Source: Mesorhizobium waimense (GTDB lineage: Bacteria; Pseudomonadota; Alphaproteobacteria; Rhizobiales; Rhizobiaceae). Taken from it: a stretch of 64,000 bases of DNA. The position numbers were made by a program, and so were the translations under genes. The notes below the pieces were generated by a model. That model was not told the DNA's origin and made no database searches. It saw only the letters and a list, made by a program, of their open reading frames with translations. Positions 40,552 through 49,017 of the stretch are shown here, piece after piece (within the stretch, counting starts at the first letter, position 1; the number at the start of each line of letters is the position of its first letter). The stretch covers positions 1-64,000 of the forward strand of contig NZ_QZWZ01000024.1 of NCBI RefSeq assembly GCF_003601975.1. The letters run 5' to 3'.

Positions 40552-43500
40552 ATGCCAGCGCTCGATGCCATCCGCCAGCAGATCCGTGCCAACTATCTGC
40601 CAGACGAAGATCAGGCGGTGAAGCGCCTGTCCGAGGCGACAGAACTGTCTACGAAGGACCGCAATGCGATCTCGGCCCGTGCCGCCGATCTGGTGCGGGC
40701 GGTGCGCGGTTCGTCCGATCCCAGGCTGATGGAAGTCTTTCTCTCCGCCTACGGTCTGTCGACTAAGGAAGGCGTGGCGCTGATGTGCCTGGCCGAGGCG
40801 CTGCTGCGGGTGCCCGACACGGAGACGATGGACGACCTGATCGCCGACAAGATCGCGCCGCACGACTGGTCGGCGCATTCGGGCGGCTCGAGCTCGATCT
40901 TCGTCAACGCCTCGACCTGGGCGCTGATGCTGACCGGACGCGTGCTCGATGAAGGCGAGGGCGGCATCGAAGGCACGCTGCGTTCGATGGTGCGCAGGCT
41001 TGGCGAGCCGGTTATCCGCAAGGCGGTCGCCGCGGCCATGCGCGAAATGGGCGAACAATTCGTGCTCGGCCGCAGCATCGCCGAGGCGGTCAAGCGCGGC
41101 CGGCCGATGACGCAGAAAGGCTATCTCTATTCCTTCGACATGCTGGGCGAGGCGGCCCGCACCGAGGCAGACGCGCTGCGCTATCACAAGGCCTATGCAG
41201 ACGCGATTTCTTCGCTCGACTCCGGGTCCAACGGGCCGGACATTCGCCAGAACCATGGCATCTCGGTCAAGCTGTCGGCGCTGCATCCGCGCTATGAGGT
41301 GGCGCAGAAGGAAAAGATGCTGCCGGTCATGGCCGAGCGGCTGTTGTCGCTGGCACTCGCCGCGCGCCATTCGCGCATGGGCCTCAACATCGACGCCGAG
41401 GAGGCCGATCGCCTCGACCTGTCGCTCGACGTCATCGAGCGCGTGCTGGCCGAGCCGGAGCTCGCCGGCTGGAACGGCTTTGGCGTCGTCGTCCAGGCCT
41501 ATGGACCACGCGCGGCCTTCGTCATCGATTGGCTCTATGCTTTGGCCAGGAAATACGACCGAACCATCATGGTGCGGCTGGTCAAGGGCGCCTATTGGGA
41601 CACCGAGATCAAGCGGGCGCAGACGCTCGGGCTCGACGGCTATCCCGTCTTCACCCGCAAGGCCAACACAGACGTTTCCTACATGGCCTGCGCGAAGAAG
41701 CTGCTGTCGATGACCGACCGCATCTATCCGCAGTTCGCCACCCACAATGCCCATACGGTGGCCGCCATACTGTCGATGGCGACGAACCGCGATGCCTTCG
41801 AGTTCCAGCGCCTGCACGGCATGGGCGAGGCGCTGCACGAGACGGTGCGCCAGGCCGAGGGCACGCGCTGCCGGATCTATGCGCCGGTCGGCGCCCATTC
41901 CGATCTGCTGGCCTATCTGGTCCGCCGGCTGCTGGAAAACGGCGCCAACTCTTCCTTCGTCCATCAGCTCACCGACGAGGAAGTCGAGCCCGAGGATATC
42001 GCCCGCGATCCACTCGAAACGGTGGAGAGGCAGGGTCCGGCCGCCAATCCGGCAATCGCCCGGCCCTTTGCCATCTTCGGCGGTGGACGCCGCAACTCCA
42101 GGGGATTTGATATCACCGATACGGTGACGCTGGCCGCGATCGAAAAGGCGAAGGCGGAATTTGCCGGGTCGGACCGCTGGCACGCCAAGCCGATCACCCG
42201 CGCCGCGGGCTACGGCAAGCAGCGCCCGGTCACCAATCCCGCGAAGCCGGACGAAGTAGTGGGTTCGGTCCACGAAGCGGACGCCAAGCAGGTCGCGACC
42301 GCCGTGCGCATCGCGGTGGAGGCGCAGCCGGCATGGGCGAAACGTCCCGCCGCCGAGCGCGCCGCGATCCTCAACCGCGCCGCCGACCTCTATGAAGCCA
42401 ATGCCGTCGAGTTCTTCGCGCTGGCCACCCGCGAGGCCGGCAAGTCGCTCGCCGATGGCGTTGCCGAAGTGCGCGAGGCGGTCGACTTCCTGCGCTATTA
42501 CGCTGCCGAGGCGGTCAATGCCGAGGCGGGCACGCAGGCGCGCGGTGCCATCGTCTGCATTTCGCCGTGGAATTTCCCGCTCGCTATCTTCACCGGCCAG
42601 ATCGCGGCTGCACTGGTCACCGGCAATTCGGTCATCGCCAAGCCGGCCGAGCAGACGCCGCTAATCGCCTTCCGCGCCGTCGAAATGCTGCGTCAGGCCG
42701 GCGTGCCGGAAGACGTCATCCAGCTTCTGCCGGGCGATGGCCCGTCGGTCGGCGGACCGCTGACCGCCGATCCGCGCATTGCCGGCGTCTGCTTCACCGG
42801 CTCGACTGAGGTCGCCAAGCTGATCGAGAAGCAACTGGCCGAGACCGCAGCGCCCGACGCCATGCTGATTGCCGAGACCGGCGGGCTGAATGCGATGATC
42901 GTCGATTCCACGGCGCTTCCCGAACAGGCGGTGCGCGACATCCTGGCCTCGGCCTTCCAGAGCGCCGGCCAACGCTGTTCGGCTCTGCGTGTGCTCTATG
43001 TGCAGAAGGACGTCGAGAAGAAGATGCTGGAGATGCTGAAGGGCGCCATGGAGGCGCTCAACCTCGGCAATCCGTGGCAGATTTCGACGGATGTCGGCCC
43101 GGTCATCGACGACGAGGCGCAGGCCTCGATCCGCGACTATTGCACGAAGATGGGCCTGCAGGGCCGGCTGATCGCCAAGCTCGAAGCGCCGAATGACGGC
43201 CGCTTCGTTGCGCCGCATGTGTTCCGGGTCAAGGGCATCGAGGAGATGGAGCGCGAGGTGTTCGGCCCGGTGCTGCATGTCGCCACGTTCGACGCCGATG
43301 AGATCGACGCCGTTATCGCCGCCATCAACCGCAAGGGCTATGGCTTGACCTTCGGCCTGCATACTCGCATCGAGGGCCGCGCCCAGCATTTCGTCGACGG
43401 CATCCATGCCGGCAACATCTATGTCAACCGCAACCAGATCGGCGCCGTGGTCGGCTCGCAGCCCTTCGGTGGCGAGGGGCTTTCGGGCACTGGGCCAAAG

Positions 43501-44163
43501 GCCGGCGGTCCGCACTATCTGAGGCGCTTCCGCAAGGGGCCGGAGGCTGGCACGCACCTCGAGGACGGAAACAAGGTGACGGCGACCGAACTTGCCGACA
43601 ATCTGCCCGATCCGACGCTAGGCGGCTGGTCGACGCGGCCCGACCGCGTCGCCATCCTGCGCAAGCATCTGCGCGGCAAGGGTGCTGCGGCCATCGGGGC
43701 TGCCGCCAGCATCGATTTCGGCCAGGTCGACCTGTCCGGGCCGACCGGCGAAGCCAACACGCTGTCGCTGGCTCCGCGCGGCCGGGTGCTGTGCCTCGGT
43801 CCCGATCACGATACGCTGCTGGCGCAGGCGATCCAGGCACTGGCCGCCGGCAACGCGGTGCTGGCGGTCGCGCCCGGCGCACCGGCGGCACTGTCGGCGC
43901 TGACCGGCAAAGGGTTGCCGCTTGCCGCCATCGACGGCCGGCCGGACCCCGTCGAAGCCCGCTCGCTGCGCGTCGACGTCGTCGCCTTCTCCGGCACGCC
44001 CGAGGCCGCGCGTATCGTGCGCAAGGTCATCGCAGCGCGCAGCGGCCCGATCGTGCCTTTGATCAGCGAGGTGCTCAACCCCGCGGCTTATGCACATGAG
44101 CGTGCCGTCTGCGTCGACACCACGGCAGCGGGCGGCAATGCCAGCCTGCTGGCGGCCGCCTAG
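40552..44163 (+). CDS. putA: Bifunctional proline dehydrogenase/P5C dehydrogenase
   Basis: ATG at 40552 has AGGA upstream; a GTG 14 codons earlier is possible. The product is about 1203 residues. The FAD-dependent proline dehydrogenase barrel (about 130-460) contains YDRTIMVRLVKGAYWDTEIK and FATHNAHTVAAIL. The aldehyde dehydrogenase (about 530-990) contains ISPWNFPLAIFTGQ, then MLIAETGGLNAM with catalytic Glu, then SAGQRCSALRVLY with catalytic Cys. The C-terminal about 200 residues form a trifunctional-type conserved domain. It has no ribbon-helix-helix domain, so regulation falls to PutR. It oxidises proline to glutamate on the membrane surface. Confidence 0.95.
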   Translation: MPALDAIRQQIRANYLPDEDQAVKRLSEATELSTKDRNAISARAADLVRAVRGSSDPRLMEVFLSAYGLSTKEGVALMCLAEALLRVPDTETMDDLIADKIAPHDWSAHSGGSSSIFVNASTWALMLTGRVLDEGEGGIEGTLRSMVRRLGEPVIRKAVAAAMREMGEQFVLGRSIAEAVKRGRPMTQKGYLYSFDMLGEAARTEADALRYHKAYADAISSLDSGSNGPDIRQNHGISVKLSALHPRYEVAQKEKMLPVMAERLLSLALAARHSRMGLNIDAEEADRLDLSLDVIERVLAEPELAGWNGFGVVVQAYGPRAAFVIDWLYALARKYDRTIMVRLVKGAYWDTEIKRAQTLGLDGYPVFTRKANTDVSYMACAKKLLSMTDRIYPQFATHNAHTVAAILSMATNRDAFEFQRLHGMGEALHETVRQAEGTRCRIYAPVGAHSDLLAYLVRRLLENGANSSFVHQLTDEEVEPEDIARDPLETVERQGPAANPAIARPFAIFGGGRRNSRGFDITDTVTLAAIEKAKAEFAGSDRWHAKPITRAAGYGKQRPVTNPAKPDEVVGSVHEADAKQVATAVRIAVEAQPAWAKRPAAERAAILNRAADLYEANAVEFFALATREAGKSLADGVAEVREAVDFLRYYAAEAVNAEAGTQARGAIVCISPWNFPLAIFTGQIAAALVTGNSVIAKPAEQTPLIAFRAVEMLRQAGVPEDVIQLLPGDGPSVGGPLTADPRIAGVCFTGSTEVAKLIEKQLAETAAPDAMLIAETGGLNAMIVDSTALPEQAVRDILASAFQSAGQRCSALRVLYVQKDVEKKMLEMLKGAMEALNLGNPWQISTDVGPVIDDEAQASIRDYCTKMGLQGRLIAKLEAPNDGRFVAPHVFRVKGIEEMEREVFGPVLHVATFDADEIDAVIAAINRKGYGLTFGLHTRIEGRAQHFVDGIHAGNIYVNRNQIGAVVGSQPFGGEGLSGTGPKAGGPHYLRRFRKGPEAGTHLEDGNKVTATELADNLPDPTLGGWSTRPDRVAILRKHLRGKGAAAIGAAASIDFGQVDLSGPTGEANTLSLAPRGRVLCLGPDHDTLLAQAIQALAAGNAVLAVAPGAPAALSALTGKGLPLAAIDGRPDPVEARSLRVDVVAFSGTPEAARIVRKVIAARSGPIVPLISEVLNPAAYAHERAVCVDTTAAGGNASLLAAA

Positions 44164-44253
44164 GTTTTCGTACTTCGCTCACCTGCATCCAGTTGCAAAG
44201 GAAAAGCTGCCGGATGAACATGGGTGGCAATTCGAGCGGGCGAGGCCGATCAG

Positions 44254-45312
44254 ATGGAAGACACGTCCCCTCCGTTTGAGCTGCCGCGCGTGGCGGTGGT
44301 CATCACCTGCTACAATTACCGCCTATACGTCGAACAGGCGATCCGCTCGGTGTTGGCGCAGACCTACCGGAACTGGGATTGCGTCATCGTTGACGATGCC
44401 TCGACCGACGGCTCGGCCGAACATGTCCGCGAACTCCTCCAGACGATTGGCGACTCGCGCCTGCGGCTGCTCGCGCGCTCGGAGAATGGCGGGCAGATCG
44501 CGGGATTTCGCGATGGCTTTGCGGCGACCGACGCGCCTTTCGTTGCATTCCTCGATGCCGACGACATCTGGCTGCCGAATTTCTTGCTTGCGCATCTGTC
44601 TGCGCATCTGAACGCGACGCGATCGGCATCGCTATCCAGCTCCGATGTTTTCTTCATCGACAGCGAGCGGACCTTGCTCGCGAGCACCTATGTCATGCTG
44701 CGCAAGCCGCGACCGGAACCGGAGGCGGCCGGGATCGGCATTCCAGCCTTCAGGCAGCTTGGCGCGATGGCTGGCGAGCTTGCCCATCAATCGGACCATC
44801 CGGTGACCTATTTCGGACCCGGCGCCTATGGCTGGATGTGGGCGCCGACCTCGTCGATGGTTTTCCGGCGCGGTGCGCTGGAACCAGTTCTGGCGTTCCC
44901 GTTTCGGGTGAAGACAGGGACCGACTATTTTGCCGCGACATGCGCGCATCTGGCCGCTGGCAGCCTGATCCTGTCCGAGAGCCTCGGCCTCTATCGCCTG
45001 CATGGCGGCAACGCGTCGGCCGGCGCTGCCTATGCCGGTGGCCATGTGCAGCAATCGCCGCCCTATCTTGCCCACGACGCGACGATGGGCGCGGATGTCC
45101 TCGACTATGTGCTGGCCCATGCGGAGCGGCTGCGCGCCATCAACGGCAGGGATTTCGTGCCCGGGTTCATGGCGCAGCACGTCAGGCGGTTCGGAACTCT
45201 GGCCGCCGATCCCCGGCTGATGCCGTTTCTCGGTCGCAAGAACCGCTGGCGACAGCTGCGCAAGCGCTTCGCGCGGAGAGTGCGGCAGCTGTTCGGTGAG
45301 GCGCCACGCTGA
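44254..45312 (+). CDS. Family 2 glycosyltransferase
   Basis: ATG at 44254 is preferred to a GTG 10 codons upstream. The 352-residue GT2 protein has VAVVITCYNYRLYVEQAIRS and the UDP-sugar site VIVDDASTDGSAE. Its metal-binding DADD at 101-104 lies in FVAFLDADDIWLP. The C-terminal third has RLHGGNASAGAAYAGG and a basic end. It transfers a sugar from a nucleotide donor to an unknown acceptor, likely a surface glycan. It stands alone between putA and a broken gene, so no pathway is evident. Confidence 0.85.
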   Translation: MEDTSPPFELPRVAVVITCYNYRLYVEQAIRSVLAQTYRNWDCVIVDDASTDGSAEHVRELLQTIGDSRLRLLARSENGGQIAGFRDGFAATDAPFVAFLDADDIWLPNFLLAHLSAHLNATRSASLSSSDVFFIDSERTLLASTYVMLRKPRPEPEAAGIGIPAFRQLGAMAGELAHQSDHPVTYFGPGAYGWMWAPTSSMVFRRGALEPVLAFPFRVKTGTDYFAATCAHLAAGSLILSESLGLYRLHGGNASAGAAYAGGHVQQSPPYLAHDATMGADVLDYVLAHAERLRAINGRDFVPGFMAQHVRRFGTLAADPRLMPFLGRKNRWRQLRKRFARRVRQLFGEAPR

Positions 45313-45333
45313 CACGGGTTGCCCGGCGAAGCT

Positions 45334-45703
45334 TCAGATCTCCTCGGGCGCGCAGCCGAATTTCAGCAAATTGCCGTGCGGGTCCCGGACGTAGAACTCC
45401 TTCATGTTCCATAGCCGCACTTGAACGGGCTGAGCTTCTCGACCCGGCGCGCCGAAAATTCGGCATGCAACGCCGGCACCTCGCCACCCCTGATGTAGCA
45501 GGACGAAACTTCAGGCAGTTTGCGGTCGTCGCTCCTCCAGAAATGGATCTCGATTTCGCCGCGGCGAACGATCAGATATTTGTCCATCTCCGGCCCGAGA
45601 TGCCGAAACCGAGCTCGTCGCTATAGAAATCGCGCGTTGCCGCGATGTCGGGCGAGGGCAGGACAGGAATACTGCGCGCGGGATCCTCAGCAGGCGTTCC
45701 CAA
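45334..45703 (-). pseudogene. VOC-family (glyoxalase/bleomycin-resistance-like) gene, two frameshifts
   Basis: Three frame segments line up as one VOC protein of about 120 residues. The first is SIPVLPSPDIAATRDFYSDE from a TTG at 45703. The second is MDKYLIVRRGEIEIHFW with VPALHAEFSARRVEKL. The third is MKEFYVRDPHGNLLKFG, ending at 45334. Switches occur near 45590 and near 45415, each needing a one-base indel. The gene follows the haem monooxygenase stop by one base. It is probably a pseudogene; two sequencing errors in one short gene are possible but less likely. Confidence 0.75.
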
Positions 45704-45704
45704 C

Positions 45705-46019
45705 TCAGGCGCCCTCGACGACGGAAAAGCCCTCGAATTGCGGATGGCCGAGATAATGCACCTTCGATGTGCCGGTATTGCGGTGCGCGGCGCGGAAATT
45801 CTCGGACTTGGTCCAGGCGACGAAATCCTCATGGCTTGCCCACACCGTGTGCGAGGCAAAGAGCGTGTAGCCTTCCGCTTCGTTGACCGGGCCGCGCAGC
45901 AGATGGAATTCCCTGAAACCTTGCATATCCGAAAGGCTGGAGTCGCGGTTCTTCCAGACGTCCTCGAAGGCGGTTTCCGAGCCGTTCTGGACCTTGAAGC
46001 GGTTCATGGCGATGTACAT
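45705..46019 (-). CDS. hmuQ: Haem-degrading monooxygenase (HmuQ/IsdG-like, ABM fold)
   Basis: The 104-residue protein starts MYIAMNRFKVQNGSE and continues with VWKNRDSSL, then GYTLFASHTVWASHEDFVAWT and FRAAHR. The IsdG-type triad maps to Asn 6, Trp 69 and His 79; the Trp-His spacing of ten matches IsdG. Rhizobial HmuQ/HmuD enzymes of this type cleave haem to release iron in the cytosol. It sits at the end of the haem-uptake locus, on the same strand as the tonB paralogues and receptor. The symbol is by similarity. Confidence 0.82.
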   Translation of the reverse strand: MYIAMNRFKVQNGSETAFEDVWKNRDSSLSDMQGFREFHLLRGPVNEAEGYTLFASHTVWASHEDFVAWTKSENFRAAHRNTGTSKVHYLGHPQFEGFSVVEGA

Positions 46020-46085
46020 TGGGTTCCTTTCGGGATTGCGAATTGTGCTGTTTGATGGAGGTCTGAAACGGCGAGGCCGAGGCTC

Positions 46086-47201
46086 TTAAAACGGACCGAT
46101 CCGCGCCTTGAACACCCAACTTGACTTGCCAGTTTCGGGTGGAATGGGAGGGAACGGGGCTTGCTGACGCACCAATGTCAAAGCGAATTGATCAAGCTCG
46201 GCGGAACCTGAACTCTCGGCAAGCTGCAAGTCGCTGATGCTGCCGTCGGCCATGACGACAAAAACGACCCTGGCATTGTTGCGAGCCTTCGCTTGCACGG
46301 ATTTCGAAACGCGACGATTGGCGCGGGCAAGCTTCTTCTGAATTTCACCGCTGTAACGGGATTCCATCGCATTGCCGGCCGCGGCCTGCTTTTTGCCCTT
46401 GCTGGAAATCACTGCCTGGTCGCGTTCCTTGCCATCTGCCGCGCCGCGCGAATCGTTTGTTTTGCTTGTTCCTCCAAGCCCGGCTGTTGCGCTTGGCCTC
46501 GCGCTCGGGACCGGTGGCTGCCCGATATCAGCTGGCGGCGCCTCGGTGCTTTGCGTCTGGATCGCAGGCGATGCCGGCGGTTCGCTGCTTGCAACGACAT
46601 TCTGGTCGTCCTGGCGCGGGGTGGCGGCCGTCAGTATTTCCGGAGCATCCGTTGGTTGTTTGGCGGCTTCCAGTGGCGGCTTAGGCGCCGCCGCCTCCTT
46701 TGCTGGTTGAGGCGTGTCTTTTGGCGGCGTGGGTTGAACGGCCTCAGGCTTGGCTGGTCGCGGGTCGGGCACCAAGGTAACGTCCATCACGTCGGGTGCC
46801 TTGCCATCCAGGGCGCTGCCGACCACGTCAGCGCCTGATTGATCGGCGCCTTCGGCCTGTATTGCATCCCTGGAATCGAATGTCCCGGCGGGTGTGATCA
46901 GAAATACCGCCGCAGCAGCGGCATGGAGCAGGCAGGAGGCGATGATCGCCACCGTCCATTTGCGGTTCCAGGGTGATGGCCGCGCGGGTGCAATCGGCTC
47001 GGCCGGCGGGATCGCCAGCTCGCTGCCGGCGTTGGGGAGGGGGCTGATTTCCTGCATGTCTCGCGGCGAGAACTGCCGCGAGCGAGGTGGTATTGTCAAA
47101 TCAAGATCAATTGCCGCACGTAGCTGGGTAAAGAAGCGGGGCAGTAGCCAGGCAACAGTATTTCGGGCGAGGGCGGGTTCCAGTCCTGGCGCGCATAGCA
47201 T
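46086..47201 (-). CDS. TonB-type energy transducer (first of two tandem paralogues)
   Basis: The 371-residue protein has an unusually long cytoplasmic N-terminus (about 1-80), then a membrane helix with the TonB S-x3-H motif (Ser 89, His 93, SCLLH). A Pro/Ala/Lys-rich periplasmic spacer follows, and a C-terminal TonB domain (about 280-371: ARVVFVVMADGSISDLQLAE). The start is supported because the N-terminus parallels that of the upstream tonB paralogue. It transmits proton-motive energy to the haem receptor. Five bases separate it from its paralogue. Confidence 0.85.
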   Translation of the reverse strand: MLCAPGLEPALARNTVAWLLPRFFTQLRAAIDLDLTIPPRSRQFSPRDMQEISPLPNAGSELAIPPAEPIAPARPSPWNRKWTVAIIASCLLHAAAAAVFLITPAGTFDSRDAIQAEGADQSGADVVGSALDGKAPDVMDVTLVPDPRPAKPEAVQPTPPKDTPQPAKEAAAPKPPLEAAKQPTDAPEILTAATPRQDDQNVVASSEPPASPAIQTQSTEAPPADIGQPPVPSARPSATAGLGGTSKTNDSRGAADGKERDQAVISSKGKKQAAAGNAMESRYSGEIQKKLARANRRVSKSVQAKARNNARVVFVVMADGSISDLQLAESSGSAELDQFALTLVRQQAPFPPIPPETGKSSWVFKARIGPF

Positions 47202-47206
47202 CCGGA

Positions 47207-48559
47207 TCAGCGCGCAATGCCGAGCGGCAAGGTAAACGCCCAGCTCGATCGGCCGGCATCCGCCGGGATGGGGGGGAAGGGGGCTGCGCGGCGTATGACC
47301 GCGAGCGCCGCCGCATCGAGTTCAGGTGAGCCGGAACTGCGTGCGACGCGGATGCCGACGACCCCGCCACTCGCGCTGACGACGAAGGTCACCTGCACAT
47401 CGTTGCGCGCCTTCGCCCGCGCGGAACGCGGAATGCCGCGCAACGCACGCCGCAGTTTGGCGGCCACCTTGCCCGGATAGTTGGATACGGACGCATTGCC
47501 AACGCCGGATTTTCCGCCCTGGCTTTTGCTTGTAGTCTTGCCGTCGGCCTCACCCTCGGCGACGCCGCGCCTGGCGTCGGCCTCATTCTGGCCGCCGGAG
47601 CCGGAGCTGGCCTGCTTGGCGGTTGCCTTTTCCACTTCCTTCTGCGCGCTAGCCTGTTTCTTTTGTGCTTCAGCCTTCTGCGCCTTCTTGGTCGGCTTTT
47701 TCGCAGGCTCGGCTTTCCTGGGTTTCGCAGTCTGGGGCTTCTTTTCCGCAGAGGCCGGTCGCGGCTCCGCCTCGGTCTGGACCTTTTCGGAGGTTTCGAC
47801 GGGTGGCGTTTTCTCGGGAGCTGCCTCGGCTGCTTCGCTTGTCGATTGCTCCGCGGGCTTCTGAACGGTGTTGTCGTCTTCGACCGGCTGCAGCTGATCG
47901 ACCGCCAGGATCTCGGGCAAGGGATTGACGATCGCGGCCGTCGCCGGCTCGTCGGGGACAGGATCGACTCGGTCGGGTATGGAAGCGGGCCGATCCGGTG
48001 CCTCCCGCAGAGGCTCCAGCGTCGCCGTGCCCGGCGTCTCTGCTTCGGTGGCTTCGACCGGCTGGGTCGTTTCCGTCGCCGCGATCGGTTGCGCTTCCAC
48101 AGTCTGCACTGGCTTTGGATCGAGCATGGTGACCAGCGTCACCTTGGTCGCCTCCGGCGGGGCTTGCGTCATGTCGCCGGCCGCCGACTGGTCCTCCGGC
48201 GCGTTGCCGAGCAGCATGATGCCGGACTGGTCGGCGCCCTCGATCAGAACGGGCTCATCGCCTGTGGCAAGGAGAGACATTGCCGCCGCCGCGTGAAGGA
48301 TGCAGGAGAAAACCACAGCGGCTTTCCATTTGTGCCTTGGCTGCCGTGTCCGCGTGACGCCCAGCGGCTCGGCCGGTGTCGAGGTCAGCTCACCGCTGGT
48401 ATCGGCGATATAGTTTTTCTCCGGCGTGTCGCGGAGCGAAGACTGCAGCGAGCCGTGCGGAATGGTGAAATCGGGATCGTCCGGCTCCTGCGGCAATACA
48501 AAAGGCCCGGCCAGGGGCCAGGCCATGGTGCTTTGGGAGAATACCGGCTCCAGCCCCAC
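47207..48559 (-). CDS. TonB-type energy transducer (second of two tandem paralogues)
   Basis: The 450-residue product starts at GTG. Its N-terminus (VFSQSTMAWPL, then FTIPHGSLQSSLRDTPE) parallels its neighbour's. The membrane helix keeps S-x3-H (Ser 85, His 89, SCILH). The spacer is long and very rich in Pro, Glu, Ala and Lys, with an AKKPTKKAQKAEAQKK stretch. The C-terminal TonB domain has VQVTFVVSASGGVVGIRVAR. Spacer length differs between the two, which could tune reach across the periplasm. No exbB/exbD is adjacent. Confidence 0.87.
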   Translation of the reverse strand: MGLEPVFSQSTMAWPLAGPFVLPQEPDDPDFTIPHGSLQSSLRDTPEKNYIADTSGELTSTPAEPLGVTRTRQPRHKWKAAVVFSCILHAAAAMSLLATGDEPVLIEGADQSGIMLLGNAPEDQSAAGDMTQAPPEATKVTLVTMLDPKPVQTVEAQPIAATETTQPVEATEAETPGTATLEPLREAPDRPASIPDRVDPVPDEPATAAIVNPLPEILAVDQLQPVEDDNTVQKPAEQSTSEAAEAAPEKTPPVETSEKVQTEAEPRPASAEKKPQTAKPRKAEPAKKPTKKAQKAEAQKKQASAQKEVEKATAKQASSGSGGQNEADARRGVAEGEADGKTTSKSQGGKSGVGNASVSNYPGKVAAKLRRALRGIPRSARAKARNDVQVTFVVSASGGVVGIRVARSSGSPELDAAALAVIRRAAPFPPIPADAGRSSWAFTLPLGIAR

Positions 48560-48568
48560 GTCGCACCC

Positions 48569-49015
48569 TCACAGGCCGAAGGCGATGCCGGTCTTGGTCG
48601 CGGTCTTCAGGCTGCGCAGGCATGTGGCCGGCTCGACGCCGGCGCCCACGCACTCCGTCGCGCTATTGATCAGCACGCGGCCGAGCTTGGCACAATCGGT
48701 GCCGGCGAGATCGAAACGCGTCACCTTGGTCTTGCCGGCCGGCAGGTCCTTGAAATCAAGGACGGTCAGCCGGTCGACCACGCCCGCATCGTTGAACAAT
48801 GCGATCTCGAACGCCGCCTTGGAAAGGTCGGCGCCGAGATTGTTGGCAACCACGAATGTCAGCCGGCAACCCTTGTCGGAGGGTTGCGCGCCGTTGAGCT
48901 CGAGGGAGAGCCCCTGGCCCGGCGCGGTGCCCTCGGCATGCGCTGGGCCGACCACGGCGGCGACGACAGTCGCCGCGCTTAGGATGTGCGTCATAGCCGC
49001 CGTGATTTTCATCAT
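48569..49015 (-). CDS. Small exported protein of the haem-uptake locus
   Basis: ATG at 49015 is chosen, three bases before the receptor stop. A signal peptide (MMKITAAMTHILSAATVVAA, then VVGPAHA) precedes a mature part of about 120 residues. That part has paired Cys (GCRLTFVVANNLGADLSKAA, then TDCAKLGRVLINSATECVG and ATCLRSL) and a beta-rich style. It is conserved beside haem receptors and tonB genes in rhizobia, to my recollection. A periplasmic chaperone or haem carrier role is only a guess. Confidence 0.65.
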   Translation of the reverse strand: MMKITAAMTHILSAATVVAAVVGPAHAEGTAPGQGLSLELNGAQPSDKGCRLTFVVANNLGADLSKAAFEIALFNDAGVVDRLTVLDFKDLPAGKTKVTRFDLAGTDCAKLGRVLINSATECVGAGVEPATCLRSLKTATKTGIAFGL

Positions 49016-49017
49016 TC

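Noticed and set aside
40391..42273. A 612-residue reverse ORF antisense to putA, reaching 40435
   Set aside because: It is the antisense of strongly conserved proline dehydrogenase sequence and is rich in Arg, His and Gln. This is a typical GC-rich shadow ORF.
47663..48982. A 439-residue forward ORF across the tonB genes
   Set aside because: It is antisense to the Pro/Lys-rich TonB spacer and TonB domain and is Arg/Leu/Gly-rich, as shadow frames usually are.
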